NCBI RefSeq assembly: GCF_002288525.1
Contig: NZ_CP023067.1
Span: 1,178,001-1,242,000, forward strand
Direction of reading: 5' to 3'
DNA length: 64,000 nucleotides
Source: Sinorhizobium sojae CCBAU 05684
GTDB taxonomy: Bacteria; Pseudomonadota; Alphaproteobacteria; Rhizobiales; Rhizobiaceae
Notes under the pieces: model-generated
Database searches by the model: none
Told to the model about the DNA's origin: nothing
Seen by the model: only the letters and a program-made list of their open reading frames with translations
Part shown: positions 31,419 through 40,003 of the stretch, piece by piece
How the letters are laid out: each line of letters starts with the position of its first letter
Position numbering within the stretch: position 1 is the stretch's first letter
Program-made: the position numbers and the translations under genes

Positions 31419-32360
31419 TCAAACCTCCCGCCGGCGGATGAGCAGCAGGACGATGGCCGACAATGCCGTCAGCACCGGAAACATGAAAAGCGCAACCGCA
31501 GCGCCCTGTCCCAGGGAGCCACCCTGAACGCCGGTGAAGAAGGCGAGGGTGGTCAGCACGTGGGTGGAATTGGCAGGGCCGCCGCGGGTGAGAATGTAGA
31601 CCAGCACCATGTCGGTGAAGGTGAACACGAAAGTGAAGAGAACGGCGATGCCGAAGATGGGCAGCATCATCGGCAAGGTTATCTGAAACAGGCGCCGGAA
31701 ATAGCCCGCCCCGTCGATGAGCGCCTGTTCCTCGACCTCCCGGGGGATGGAATTGAGGCCGGCGAGGACGATCACGGTGCCGAGCGGCAGGATACGCCAG
31801 ACATTCACCAGGATAATGGAGGCCATGGGCAGCCCCCCGCTGCCGAGCCAGTATAGATTGGTGGCCGGGCCGAGCAACGCCCCCGGATGCCCAAGCAGCC
31901 CCGCCTCGCGAAGAGACCAGTCGATGGGGCTGAAAATGGAATCGAACATCCACAGCCACCCGATCACGCTGAGCGAGACCGGCGCTGTCCACGGCAGCAG
32001 AATGAGAAACCGCACCAGCCACTTGCCGCGGAACGACCTTATCAGGAGTTCCGCCTGGATCGTGCCGAGCACAAGCACGACCAGGAGCGTCATGCCGGAC
32101 AGCAGGAAGGTGTTGTAAAGCGTCTGCTGAAAGGTCGGATCGCCGACCAACGCGCGGAAATTCGCCAACCCCACGAAGGGGGCATCCGTTCCGCCGGTCG
32201 TGACGTCGCTCAAGCTGTAATAGATGGAAAGGACAAACGGCACGCCCATCAGCGCCACGATGTAGATGATGGCGGGCGCGATGAGGGCGCCGGCGAGCAG
32301 CCTGTCGGAGTTGAGCAGCCGCTGCCGCGTTCCGTATTCCTCCAGAACCCCTGTCGCCAT
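31419..32360 (-). CDS. ABC transporter permease, CUT1 family (MalF-like)
   Basis: The 313-residue protein has six main helices with the EAA loop EEQALIDGAGYFRRLFQITLPMMLPI at about residues 213-240. The preceding segment VNVWRILPLGTVIVLAGLNSIP is typical of MalF/UgpA-type subunits. It pairs with the MalG-like permease encoded 3 bp downstream and the ATPase encoded 3 bp upstream, so translation of all three is probably coupled. The N-terminal stretch before the first helix is short, unlike E. coli MalF but normal for this family in rhizobia. Confidence 0.92.
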   Translation of the reverse strand: MATGVLEEYGTRQRLLNSDRLLAGALIAPAIIYIVALMGVPFVLSIYYSLSDVTTGGTDAPFVGLANFRALVGDPTFQQTLYNTFLLSGMTLLVVLVLGTIQAELLIRSFRGKWLVRFLILLPWTAPVSLSVIGWLWMFDSIFSPIDWSLREAGLLGHPGALLGPATNLYWLGSGGLPMASIILVNVWRILPLGTVIVLAGLNSIPREVEEQALIDGAGYFRRLFQITLPMMLPIFGIAVLFTFVFTFTDMVLVYILTRGGPANSTHVLTTLAFFTGVQGGSLGQGAAVALFMFPVLTALSAIVLLLIRRREV

Positions 32361-32363
32361 CGC

Positions 32364-33392
32364 TCAGTCCTCTCTCAGACCCGTTGCCGGATCGAAGCGG
32401 CGTATGGCTCGGTGCGGAACCTCAAAGGGGTATTCGGCTCCTTCCGCGATATAGCCACTCACCAGCGCCGTCGGCAACGTCGCGAGCACCTCCGGCGGCG
32501 GCTCTCTCTCGTCCTCGGCGACGTAGCCATACACCAGGACTTCGCTACCGAGCTCCTCGACCTGGACAACGCGGAATGTCAGCTGCTCCATGTCTCCCGA
32601 ACCCGGCCCCCGGCCGCGCGGGAAAAAGTCTTCCGCATGGAAACCGATCAGCGTTCCGTTGCGCAGAACGAGATTCATAGGCGGTGACCCCATGAATTGA
32701 GCCACGAACGTGTTGACGGGGTTGCGGTAGATATCGAGCGGCGCGCCGATCTGCTCGATACGGCCGGCATTCATCACCGCCACCCGCTCACCGAGACCCA
32801 TGGCCTCCACCTGGTCGTGGGTGACGTAGATGGTGGTCACGCCCGTCTCCCTGTGCAGGCGCTTCAGTTCCCGGCGTGCAGAATGACGCAGCTTGGCGTC
32901 GAGATTGGACAGCGGTTCGTCCATCAGAAAGATCGCCGGCTCTCGCACCAGCGCCCGTGCCAGAGCGACCCGCTGGCGCTCGCCTCCGGAGAGTGCCCGC
33001 GGCTTCCGATCCAAAAGATGGCCGATGCTCAAAAGATTGGCCGCCCAGGACACGCGGGAGCGGATTTTGTCCGTCGGCATGCGCAAAGCCTGCAGCGGGA
33101 AGGCGATGTTCCTGTATGCCGTCTTGTGGGGGTAGAGGGCATAACTCTGAAAGACCATGGCAATGTTGCGGGTCTTTGGAGGCAGGCGGTTCGCAAGCCG
33201 CCCGCCTATATAGACCTCGCCCGATGTGGGCCTTTCCAGGCCCGCGATCGTCCGCATCAAGGTGGTCTTGCCGGAACCGGATGCGCCAAGCAGGACGATG
33301 AACTCGCCGTCTTTCACGTCGAGATCGACGCCGTCCACCGCCCTGACCTGGCCGAAGTAGGTATGAAGGTCGCGCGTCTCGAGAGTAGCCAC
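32364..33392 (-). CDS. ABC transporter ATP-binding protein, CUT1 family
   Basis: The 342-residue ATPase has Walker A GASGSGKTT, the Q-loop VFQSYALYPHKTAYRN, signature LSGGERQR, Walker B IFLMDEPLSNLDAKLR and the H-loop YVTHDQVEAM. A C-terminal OB-type regulatory domain (after about 240) includes FMGSPPMNLV. This is the MalK/UgpC-type layout for carbohydrate importers. The start is GTG at 33392, 7 nt after AGGAG; an in-frame GTG at 33455 would add 21 residues lacking a family match and would run through a hairpin. It lies downstream of the binding-protein gene. Confidence 0.93.
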   Translation of the reverse strand: MATLETRDLHTYFGQVRAVDGVDLDVKDGEFIVLLGASGSGKTTLMRTIAGLERPTSGEVYIGGRLANRLPPKTRNIAMVFQSYALYPHKTAYRNIAFPLQALRMPTDKIRSRVSWAANLLSIGHLLDRKPRALSGGERQRVALARALVREPAIFLMDEPLSNLDAKLRHSARRELKRLHRETGVTTIYVTHDQVEAMGLGERVAVMNAGRIEQIGAPLDIYRNPVNTFVAQFMGSPPMNLVLRNGTLIGFHAEDFFPRGRGPGSGDMEQLTFRVVQVEELGSEVLVYGYVAEDEREPPPEVLATLPTALVSGYIAEGAEYPFEVPHRAIRRFDPATGLRED

Positions 33393-33423
33393 TGCCTTTC
33401 TCCTGTCCCGCGGTCGGAAACAG

Positions 33424-33449
33424 GGCTGGCCCCTGGCCGGGGGCCAGCC
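33424..33449 (-). promoter_or_regulatory. intercistronic hairpin after the CUT1 binding-protein gene
   Basis: A 10-bp stem GGCTGGCCCC / GGGGCCAGCC with a 6-nt loop begins 10 bp after the binding-protein stop and precedes the ATPase start. There is no T-run. It could limit readthrough or stabilise the upstream transcript, so that the binding protein is made in excess. Confidence 0.55.
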
Positions 33450-33458
33450 TTTCACGGA

Positions 33459-34931
33459 TCAGCCGCCCTGGACCAGTCCGCGCTTACGCCAGGCCTCGAA
33501 GACCTTGCGGATCTGGGCCGCCGCATCCTTGACCGCCTCTTCCGGCGCGATTTGCCCGCGCGCAACATTCGCCATCATGTTGGGGATCACGAAGGTACTG
33601 AAGACCTCGCCGATGGCCGGATTGGCGTAGCCGGGATGGCCTAGATTGGTCGTCCACTCGGCAGCGGATTTCAGCACCCTGAGCTTGCCTTCGGCCTCGT
33701 CCTCCAGCTTGAAGGGATCATTCTCGAACCACGCCTCGGTGAGGTCGTTCAGGGACTTCGCTTCGGACACCGCAGGATAGCTGCGCTGGCCGCTCGCGAT
33801 CGGCGCTTCCGGGAAGCTCGGCGAATTGTAGAGCTTGCTCTGGTACATGGCCTCGTCGTAGTTCGCGACCAGGTGTGCGATGAACTGCTTGGCCGTGTCG
33901 GCACTGTCCCCGGCGAAGGCGGGAATCACATAGTTGTACAGGACGTGGACATTGCCCCAGCCAGTGCCGCCGGGTCCCTTCAGAGCCGGTGTGAAGAAGA
34001 TGTCCTTGGCGATGTCGGGCCGAGCTTCCTGGGCCGAGCGGTAGGCCGATATCGAGTTCAGAATGTAGGAGGCGCGGCCGGCAATCAGCGCCTGGTTGTT
34101 GGAGGCCGCATTCCACGAGAATACCTCGGGCGTCAGGGCCCTGTCGTAAAGGGACTTCATATATTTCACGGCATCGATGGTCCGCTTCAGGTTCTCACCC
34201 TGGTCGAGAACGATAGTGCCGTCCTCGTCCTGCAGCGACGTATCGAAAGACCACAGCACGGCGCGTGCGGCCATGTTGGAATCGATTTCCTGCGACAGCC
34301 CGATGCCCACTTGCACGCCCTGCTCGTCCTTGATCTTCGCTCCGACATTCAAGAGGTCTTCCCAGGTTACCGGTCCGTCGGCCATGCCCGCCTTCTCCCA
34401 GAGTGATTTCCGGTAATCGCCGGGATCGATCGTCCATCCGTGACAGAAGGCGTAGTGCTTCTTCGTCACCGGGTTGTAGCTCACCCGCTCGGCAACGCCG
34501 AAAGGCTTGCCGTATCTGCTGGCCATCTCCTGGTTGATGTCCGCCATGTCGATCAGGCTCGGCTCGAACTGGGCGGCCTCCGGCCCCAGTTCGATCAGGT
34601 GGTGGCCGGAGCCGGCCGAAATCTCCGAGGCGGTCGTCGCGGCAAGATCGGCGATGTTGATGTAATCCACGCTCACCTGAACGCCGTTCTCTTCCCCCCA
34701 TTTCTTGGCAAAAGCATCGAACCAGGTGTCGTACGAGGGTACGAAATGGCTCCATTGCAGAATCCTGAGAGTCTTGTCTTGGGCCCTGGCGCTCGTGATG
34801 ACCCAAGGGGCGACCGCCGTGGCTACGCCGAGCGCGCTGCCAGCCGCGACAAAGGTCCTTCTGGTGATGCGAGCGTCCTTGCCCGTGCGGGCTTCCCCGC
34901 GGTGATATTGTTCATGTTTTGTTCCACACAT
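33459..34931 (-). CDS. ABC transporter substrate-binding protein, Tat-exported (CUT1)
   Basis: The 490-residue protein carries a twin-arginine signal (ITRRTFVAAGSALGVATAVAPWV, cleavage after ARA at about residue 51), so it is exported folded. The mature part is an extracellular solute-binding protein family 1 fold with LRILQWSHFVPSYDTWFDAFAKKW, an FCHGWTIDPGDYRKSLWEKAG hinge region and YVIPAFAGDSADTAKQF. It binds a carbohydrate or polyol for the importer encoded downstream. It is larger than typical MalE-type proteins. Two adjacent ATGs occur (34934, 34931) after AGGAGGA; the second is better spaced. Confidence 0.9.
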   Translation of the reverse strand: MCGTKHEQYHRGEARTGKDARITRRTFVAAGSALGVATAVAPWVITSARAQDKTLRILQWSHFVPSYDTWFDAFAKKWGEENGVQVSVDYINIADLAATTASEISAGSGHHLIELGPEAAQFEPSLIDMADINQEMASRYGKPFGVAERVSYNPVTKKHYAFCHGWTIDPGDYRKSLWEKAGMADGPVTWEDLLNVGAKIKDEQGVQVGIGLSQEIDSNMAARAVLWSFDTSLQDEDGTIVLDQGENLKRTIDAVKYMKSLYDRALTPEVFSWNAASNNQALIAGRASYILNSISAYRSAQEARPDIAKDIFFTPALKGPGGTGWGNVHVLYNYVIPAFAGDSADTAKQFIAHLVANYDEAMYQSKLYNSPSFPEAPIASGQRSYPAVSEAKSLNDLTEAWFENDPFKLEDEAEGKLRVLKSAAEWTTNLGHPGYANPAIGEVFSTFVIPNMMANVARGQIAPEEAVKDAAAQIRKVFEAWRKRGLVQGG

Positions 34932-35428
34932 CATCCTCCTCCTCGCTTCGTGCTCCTTTGTGAGCGAAGCTAATGCGGGATGCAGGATCCCGGCATCGAT
35001 GTCCCCTTTATTTTTACGCCACTTGGTCAGGATTGGCCAGTTTTCGTTCACTTGGAGACGCCGCAGGAGATCTCCTGCAGCCGACCGCAAAACCTATGCT
35101 TTGTTTCAACGCGGGAAGCTTCGTGATGGCCTGCGCTTGCAAAGAGCATAGGGGCAGCTGCGGCGAGGCTTGATTTCCCGAGCCTGCCGGAGCACCATTC
35201 GTGACGGTCGCCGGCATCCACGGTGCGGCGGCCGCTGAAGGCCGGGCGTCCGGTGCGGCTTCGCGCAGGAGGGGTGCGAAACGCGCGGCGTCGGAAATGG
35301 GACGGTTCTGCGGCCGGCTGCATGGATGTGATCGCGACCTTCTTGCGCGATTGGCAGGCGTGCGTCGGATCGATACGGCCGGGATCTCATTCCGTCTGCC
35401 CGGCATGATCGTAACGGGAGATGTGTGC
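34932..35428. other. intergenic region upstream of the ABC operon
   Basis: In 497 bp between the divergent ABC binding-protein and CBS genes I find no supportable gene and no clear operator. Promoters for both genes must lie here. Confidence 0.4.
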
Positions 35429-35857
35429 ATGTCAGTACGAGCAATCCTCAACGAAAAAGGCCGCAACGTCGTGACCGTCACGCCGCAGGTGACGGTGCAG
35501 GAAGCGGCGACTTTTCTGCATGACAATCATATCGGCGCCGTCGTCGTCCTCGATGCGGACGATCGGATCGTCGGTATTATCACAGAACGCGACATCGTCG
35601 CCGCGATTGCAAAATACGGCGCCCCCTGTCTCCATCAGCGGGTTTCGTCCGTGATGTGGGAAAATGTCTATTGCTGCCGCGAGGAGATGACCGTTCAGAC
35701 GCTCATGGAAATGATGAGCAAATTGCGTGCGCGCCATCTGCCCGTGGAAATGGAGGGGCGTCTCGCCGGCATCATATCGATCGGTGACGTGGTCAAATAC
35801 CACATTCGTGCCATGGAGCGCGAAACCGAAGAGATCAAGGCCTATATCGCAGGGTAA
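35429..35857 (+). CDS. CBS domain pair protein
   Basis: The 142-residue protein consists of two CBS motifs forming one Bateman module: VTVQEAATFLHDNHIGAVVVLDADDRIVGIITERDI (about residues 18-53) and a second around LMEMMSKLRARHLPVEMEGRLAGIISIGDVVK (about 88-122), with a helical tail. Such stand-alone modules bind adenine nucleotides or S-adenosylmethionine and modulate other proteins. Their target is unknown here. The ATG at 35429 follows GGGAG. An open frame extends upstream, but the sequence before 35429 lacks family similarity. A GC-rich hairpin follows. Confidence 0.9.
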   Translation: MSVRAILNEKGRNVVTVTPQVTVQEAATFLHDNHIGAVVVLDADDRIVGIITERDIVAAIAKYGAPCLHQRVSSVMWENVYCCREEMTVQTLMEMMSKLRARHLPVEMEGRLAGIISIGDVVKYHIRAMERETEEIKAYIAG

Positions 35858-35864
35858 AGAGGCG

Positions 35865-35885
35865 GGGGCGGCGACGGGCCGCCCC
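35865..35885 (+). terminator. terminator-like hairpin after the CBS gene
   Basis: An 8-bp GC stem (GGGGCGGC / GCCGCCCC) begins 8 bp after the stop codon and lacks a T-run. It is probably a weak or factor-assisted terminator. Confidence 0.4.
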
Positions 35886-35952
35886 TCGCTCCGCGGCGCG
35901 AAGGCCGCTGAAGCATGCTTCAACTCGTGTGGGTCTGCGGCAGGTACGCCGG

Positions 35953-36915
35953 TCAGCGGATCAGAGCTTCCTGCATGCGCCGGATTTCGGTCAGTCTAGC
36001 CTTCGCTTCCTGGTAACCGCGATCGATCGCTTCGCCGGCGCGATGAAACTCCGAAAGCCCTATGTCGTTCAGCTTCGGGTGGAGGGCGAGATCCGGCGGA
36101 TCGCCGGCGAGTCGTGCGCGGGAGATGCGATCCTGAATGATGTTGAACGCCTGGACCATGGCGGTGGTCATGCCGAGGCGCACCGATTGGTGCCCGTTCG
36201 CCCTGGCAGGCTCGTCCGGGGTTTCCATGCCGGCATTATGCTTGACGACGGCAGAGCGGCCATAGAGATCGTAGTTCAGGTTGACCGCGACCACCAACTG
36301 CTGCTCGTGGGCACGGCAGACCGAAACGGGCACGGGGTTGACCAGCGCCCCGTCGATCAGCGTGCGGCCATTGGCATGGATCGGCTCGAAAATGCCCGGC
36401 AGCGCATAGGAGGCGCGAATGGCGGTGATGAGCGCGCCCTTCTCGAGCCATACCTCGTGGCCGCTGTGAACCTCTGTCGCGACGGCAACGAAGGGACGGT
36501 CCAGAGACTCGATGCTGAGATCCTGCAGATGCTCCTGCATGCGCTTGGTGAGCCGCAAACCGCCGAACAAGCCGCCGCCTCCGATCGCGAAATCGAGCAG
36601 GCCGGCGATGCGGCGCACCGTGAGCGATCGGGCGAAGCTTTCCAGCTCGTCGAGTTTCCCGGCGAGATAACAGCCGCCGACGAGGGCACCGATCGAAGTT
36701 CCGGCGATCATGCCGATCTCGATGCCTTCCTCGTCCAGCGCCCGTAACACGCCGATATGGGCCCAGCCGCGGGCCGCGCCGCCGCCGAGCGCGATCGCAA
36801 TCCTCGGTTTTGCCGGTTGAGGCATCGGTTCCGGAGGGGTAGTCGTCAGTGATGTTCCATGCGGGCCGGAAAGGTCGGTCAACTGGTTGCTGCGCGTAAA
36901 TGTCCAGTTCAACAT
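35953..36915 (-). CDS. patatin-like phospholipase family protein
   Basis: The protein of up to 320 residues contains a patatin domain: oxyanion-hole GGGAARGWAHIG, nucleophile elbow GTSIGALVGG and catalytic DGALVNPVP. The Ser-Asp dyad is complete, so it is a likely acyl hydrolase acting on phospholipid or other lipid. It resembles the RssA/NTE-like branch. No signal peptide is evident; the first 30 residues are poor in hydrophobicity, and an internal ATG at 36825 (MPQPAKPRIAIAL) may be the true start, just before the domain. It appears monocistronic. Confidence 0.88.
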   Translation of the reverse strand: MLNWTFTRSNQLTDLSGPHGTSLTTTPPEPMPQPAKPRIAIALGGGAARGWAHIGVLRALDEEGIEIGMIAGTSIGALVGGCYLAGKLDELESFARSLTVRRIAGLLDFAIGGGGLFGGLRLTKRMQEHLQDLSIESLDRPFVAVATEVHSGHEVWLEKGALITAIRASYALPGIFEPIHANGRTLIDGALVNPVPVSVCRAHEQQLVVAVNLNYDLYGRSAVVKHNAGMETPDEPARANGHQSVRLGMTTAMVQAFNIIQDRISRARLAGDPPDLALHPKLNDIGLSEFHRAGEAIDRGYQEAKARLTEIRRMQEALIR

Positions 36916-37226
36916 CCGGCACCTCCAAGGCCGAACAGATCACCCAAAGCGCGCGTCTTGTTAGGAAGCCCTGCCAAGCCGGCGACGATGCCGGTCTTGT
37001 CTGAATTCATCGCTGAAAGACTGGCACCACAAGAGATTTATAACACCGAACCTGTCGCGCCTGCGGCGAGCCCGGTAAACATTGGATACAGCCTGCAATA
37101 CATTTCGGTTCGCTACAGTGACTGCGGGAACCGCTTGCATCAATAATGATTAGGCGCCCGTTTGGTTGCTAAAAAATGAATATAGCACGGAAGTGAAGCA
37201 AGAAAATGCGCATGCCTGCCACGGGC
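36916..37226. other. intergenic region, no gene seen
   Basis: In these 311 bp I see no gene, repeat or clear terminator. A locally AT-rich part lies around 37140-37200, downstream of the hisI stop on the minus strand. Confidence 0.35.
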
Positions 37227-37679
37227 CTATCTCTGGCCGTAGATGTCGGCCGGATCGAAGTGCCTGTGGTCGTCGTCGATCGACGCCGTCGCCTTGCCCT
37301 CCTCAACGCCGACCGTGCGGTAGAAGCAGGAACGGCGCCCGGTATGGCAGGTGGCATCGTGGCCGGCGACCGTGACCTTCAGCCAGACGGCGTCCTGGTC
37401 GCAATCGGTCCGGATCTCCTTGACCGTCTGCAGGTTGCCTGAGCTCTCGCCCTTCTTCCACAGGCGGTTGCGCGAGCGGCTGTAATAATGGGCGACACCG
37501 GTATCAATCGTCAGCGCCAGCGCCTCGGCATTCATGTGAGCGACCATCAGCAATACGCCGTCAAGGGCGTCCGTTACGACGGCCGTCACCAGCCCCTTCT
37601 CGTCGAAGCGCGGAGTGAAGGCCGAGCCCGTTTCGAGCTCGACCTTGTCTTTTGGGGGAGGGGCGAAAGTGAGCGGCAT
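37227..37679 (-). CDS. hisI: phosphoribosyl-AMP cyclohydrolase
   Basis: The 150-residue enzyme opens the purine ring of phosphoribosyl-AMP, the third step of histidine biosynthesis. The metal site DCDQD (Asp92, Asp94, Asp96 with Cys93) and the zinc cysteines Cys111 and Cys118 in [10 protein letters not shown] are intact, as is the substrate loop [29 protein letters not shown]. It is a stand-alone HisI without the fused HisE domain, the normal case in alphaproteobacteria. The ATG at 37679 begins [15 protein letters not shown]; longer in-frame starts run through a RIME fragment and are rejected. It is detached from other his genes. Confidence 0.95.
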   Translation of the reverse strand: MPLTFAPPPKDKVELETGSAFTPRFDEKGLVTAVVTDALDGVLLMVAHMNAEALALTIDTGVAHYYSRSRNRLWKKGESSGNLQTVKEIRTDCDQDAVWLKVTVAGHDATCHTGRRSCFYRTVGVEEGKATASIDDDHRHFDPADIYGQR

Positions 37680-37694
37680 CGGCAAGGGACTCCT

Positions 37695-37738
37695 TACAGC
37701 GCGGCACGCCCATTCAGGCGCACGCGCGGCGCTGTAGC
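37695..37738. repeat. RIME-like half element
   Basis: Only the outer palindrome remains: TTACAGCGCGGC..CGCGCGGCGCTGTAG, about 44 bp. It lies between hisI and folE, where the two genes are on the same strand about 100 bp apart. Confidence 0.6.
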
Positions 37739-37749
37739 AGTTTCGAAGT

Positions 37750-37776
37750 GCCGCCATCCCTCGAAGGGACGGCGGC
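37750..37776 (-). terminator. terminator-like hairpin after folE
   Basis: A 12-bp stem with one mismatch (GCCGCCATCCCT / AGGGACGGCGGC, 3-nt loop) begins 8 bp beyond the folE stop. There is no T-run. Confidence 0.45.
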
Positions 37777-37784
37777 AAGGGGGC

Positions 37785-38402
37785 TTACTTGAAGCCCCTC
37801 AACAGGGTCATGAAGCGTGCCTGTTCGGCCGGTTCGGTCTTGAAGGCGCCGGTGAAGGTGGTCGTGAGCGTCGTCGCGCCATGCTTCTTGACGCCGCGCA
37901 TCGCCATGCACAGGTGCTCGGCCTCGATCATCACCGCCACGCCGCGGGGCGCGAGCGTTTCGTCGATGGCGCGGGCGATTTGCGCTGTCATCGCCTCCTG
38001 CGTCTGCAGGCGGCGGGCATAGATGTCGACGGCGCGGGCGATTTTGGAAAGGCCAAGCACCCGCCCGTTCGGCAGATATGCGACATGCGCCTTGCCGATG
38101 ATCGGCACCATGTGATGTTCGCAGTGCGAATAGAACGGAATGTCCTTCTCGAGCACGATATCGTCGTAGCCGGAGACCTCTTCGAAGGTCCGGCCGAGCA
38201 CGTCCTCGGCAACGAGGTCGTAGCCTCCGAAGATCTCGCGATAGGACTTGACGACGCGCTGAGGCGTATCCCTCAGTCCTTCACGGGTCGGGTCTTCTCC
38301 CGCCCAGCGCAACAATACGCGAACGGCTTCCTCGGCTTCCTTCTGTGTCGGGCGATCGCTGGTGTCGTCGAGCACAGGGAAATTTTTTACGATGGCGTCC
38401 AT
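37785..38402 (-). CDS. folE: GTP cyclohydrolase I
   Basis: The 205-residue protein is a type I GTP cyclohydrolase, making dihydroneopterin triphosphate from GTP at the start of tetrahydrofolate synthesis. The zinc ligands Cys94 and His97 ([10 protein letters not shown]) and Cys165 (EHLCMAMRG) are present, together with the [20 protein letters not shown] active-site segment and [12 protein letters not shown] at the C-terminus. The length is typical. The ATG at 38402 gives the expected N-terminus. The gene is divergent from an IscU-like scaffold gene, an arrangement I know from other rhizobial chromosomes. Confidence 0.97.
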   Translation of the reverse strand: MDAIVKNFPVLDDTSDRPTQKEAEEAVRVLLRWAGEDPTREGLRDTPQRVVKSYREIFGGYDLVAEDVLGRTFEEVSGYDDIVLEKDIPFYSHCEHHMVPIIGKAHVAYLPNGRVLGLSKIARAVDIYARRLQTQEAMTAQIARAIDETLAPRGVAVMIEAEHLCMAMRGVKKHGATTLTTTFTGAFKTEPAEQARFMTLLRGFK

Positions 38403-38743
38403 ATGGCCCCTTTTACAAGCAATGCGAGATTGCTGACGTTTTACCTTTCGGACAACTCGCCATTGGCCATTCGCCTAACCCTGCAGGCTTGGGTTCCGTT
38501 GGCGGGCTCCGGGGCTTTCGGGTCCTGGCTTAGCAGTGCACTGGACCGTCCGGCACGGTTTCCCAAACAACAGGCGACACTTATCCCCTTGCGGAACTGT
38601 CACCCCAACACGACATAGCATATAGTATGGTGCCACATGGATGAAAGAGGTTGGGCACGCCACGCCGTGCTTTTTTCCCCTCTACCGGAGAAAATCATGC
38701 GCCGATTACCCAAAACCGCGAAAAATCAGTCGGATCGCGTCAA
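38403..38743. other. divergent intergenic region between folE and the IscU-like gene
   Basis: In 341 bp no gene is supported. A possible plus-strand promoter is CTGTCA (38597-38602) with TATAGT (38621-38626), spaced 18 bp. About 30 bp further a small hairpin GCACG-N6-CGTGC is followed by six T (38655-38676), so a very short transcript or attenuator is possible. Confidence 0.35.
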
Positions 38744-39190
38744 ATGATGGATGACATTTACAACAGTCGGATTCTCGAGTTCGCCGGCAACATTCCGCGC
38801 ATCGGAATGCTCACCGATGCGGATGCGGAAGCTGCGGCGCATTCGAAGCTCTGCGGGTCGAAGGTGAGGGTGTGGCTGAAGATGGACGGCGAGGTCGTCA
38901 CCGACTTCGCCCATGACGTCAAGGCCTGCGCATTGGGGCAGGCCTCGTCCTCGATCATGGCGCGCCAAGTCGTGGGGGCGAAGGCGGATGAGATTCGCAA
39001 GGCCCGCCATGATATGCTGGAAATGCTCAAAGCCGATGGCGAGGGGCCGTCGGGCCGCTTCGAGGACATGCGCTTCCTGATGCCGGTCCGCGACTACAAG
39101 GCCCGCCATGCCTCGACGATGCTGACCTTCGATGCGGTCATCGATGCGATCGGCCAGATCGAGACAAAGCGGCTCGCGGCCGCGGTCTGA
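38744..39190 (+). CDS. iron-sulfur scaffold IscU/SufU-like protein
   Basis: The 148-residue protein has the IscU-like fold: an N-terminal IYNSRILEFAGNIPRIG, Cys in HSKLCGSKV, and a second Cys in VKACALGQASSSIM. The third ligand cysteine of classical IscU/SufU (in a K-C motif near the C-terminus) is absent; the equivalent place reads YKARHASTM, where His may substitute. It may therefore carry or transfer clusters in a non-standard way. It is the first of a close gene string with yidD (3 bp later). The second of two adjacent ATGs (38747) is also possible. Confidence 0.82.
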   Translation: MMDDIYNSRILEFAGNIPRIGMLTDADAEAAAHSKLCGSKVRVWLKMDGEVVTDFAHDVKACALGQASSSIMARQVVGAKADEIRKARHDMLEMLKADGEGPSGRFEDMRFLMPVRDYKARHASTMLTFDAVIDAIGQIETKRLAAAV

Positions 39191-39193
39191 CCT

Positions 39194-39568
39194 ATGTGTA
39201 CCCATTCCAAGCATGAGCAGGTTCCGGCCGGGCGGGATGTCCCTGGCGGCAGGGGGCGGAATTGGTCCGGGCCGTTCCGCAAGACGCCCGGGCGACTCCT
39301 CGGCATGGGGGTGATCCGCATCTATCAGCTGACGCTGTCGAGCTTCATCGGCAGTTCCTGCCGTCATCTGCCGACCTGCTCCGAATATGGTTTCGAGGCA
39401 ATTGCACGGCATGGCCTCTGGGCTGGCGGTTGGCTGACGCTTTTCCGGGTCGTGCGCTGTGGCCCGGGCGGGACGCATGGTTTCGATCCGGTGCCGGACA
39501 CGCTCGCGCCGCGCCAGCGCTGGTACATGCCGTGGCGCTATTTTCAGCGGCATCGCAAGGAGGCATGA
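39194..39568 (+). CDS. yidD: membrane protein insertion efficiency factor YidD
   Basis: The 124-residue protein has the YidD family core: IRIYQLTLSSFIGSSCRHLPTCSEYGFEAIARHG with conserved Cys56 and Cys62, then GGWLTLFRVVRCGPGGTHGFDPVP. YidD is a small membrane-associated protein that aids YidC-dependent insertion. About 30 extra N-terminal residues precede the core, so a start nearer MGVIRIYQL (about 39308) cannot be excluded. It follows the IscU-like gene by 3 bp and ends 3 bp before a DUF2267-like gene. Its usual neighbours rnpA and yidC are not here. Confidence 0.92.
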   Translation: MCTHSKHEQVPAGRDVPGGRGRNWSGPFRKTPGRLLGMGVIRIYQLTLSSFIGSSCRHLPTCSEYGFEAIARHGLWAGGWLTLFRVVRCGPGGTHGFDPVPDTLAPRQRWYMPWRYFQRHRKEA

Positions 39569-39571
39569 CGA

Positions 39572-39991
39572 GTGACGATCCCGATGGAGTACCGGAAGGC
39601 GTCCGCCGATTTCGAGCGCTTCATCCTGGACGCACGCGACATCGCCGCACTCCAGACGACCAACCAGGCCTACACGATGGTGCAGGCGGTGCTTCAGACC
39701 TTTCGCCGGCGCCTCGAGATGTCCGATGCGTTGCTGTTTGCCAACGCGCTGCCGCCGGTTCTGCGGGCGATCTTCATCGACGACTGGGATCTCGAAGAGC
39801 CGATCGTGCCGTTCTCCGGCCGTCTCGCCATGACCCGCGAGGTGCAGGCCTTCCGCGGCGATCATAACGTGTCCCCCGATACGGCGATCGCAGACGTTGC
39901 CGCGGCGCTGCGCCGCAACGTGGATGAGGCGGTGCTCGACCGCGCTCTCGCGCGGCTGCCGGAGGGAGCCGTCGACTTCTGGCGGGCGTGA
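39572..39991 (+). CDS. DUF2267 family protein
   Basis: The 139-residue product has the DUF2267 pattern: an N-terminal YRKASADFERFILDARDIAAL followed by AYTMVQAVLQTFRRRLEMSDALLFANALPPVLRAIFIDDWD. This resembles the repeated helical segments of the family. The function is unknown; members are often near stress or stationary-phase genes. It starts with GTG at 39572, with an ATG at 39584 as alternative. It lies 3 bp after yidD and adjoins the DUF1697 gene, so all four genes are probably cotranscribed. Confidence 0.82.
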   Translation: MTIPMEYRKASADFERFILDARDIAALQTTNQAYTMVQAVLQTFRRRLEMSDALLFANALPPVLRAIFIDDWDLEEPIVPFSGRLAMTREVQAFRGDHNVSPDTAIADVAAALRRNVDEAVLDRALARLPEGAVDFWRA

Positions 39992-40003
39992 GTGGATGAG
40001 CGG

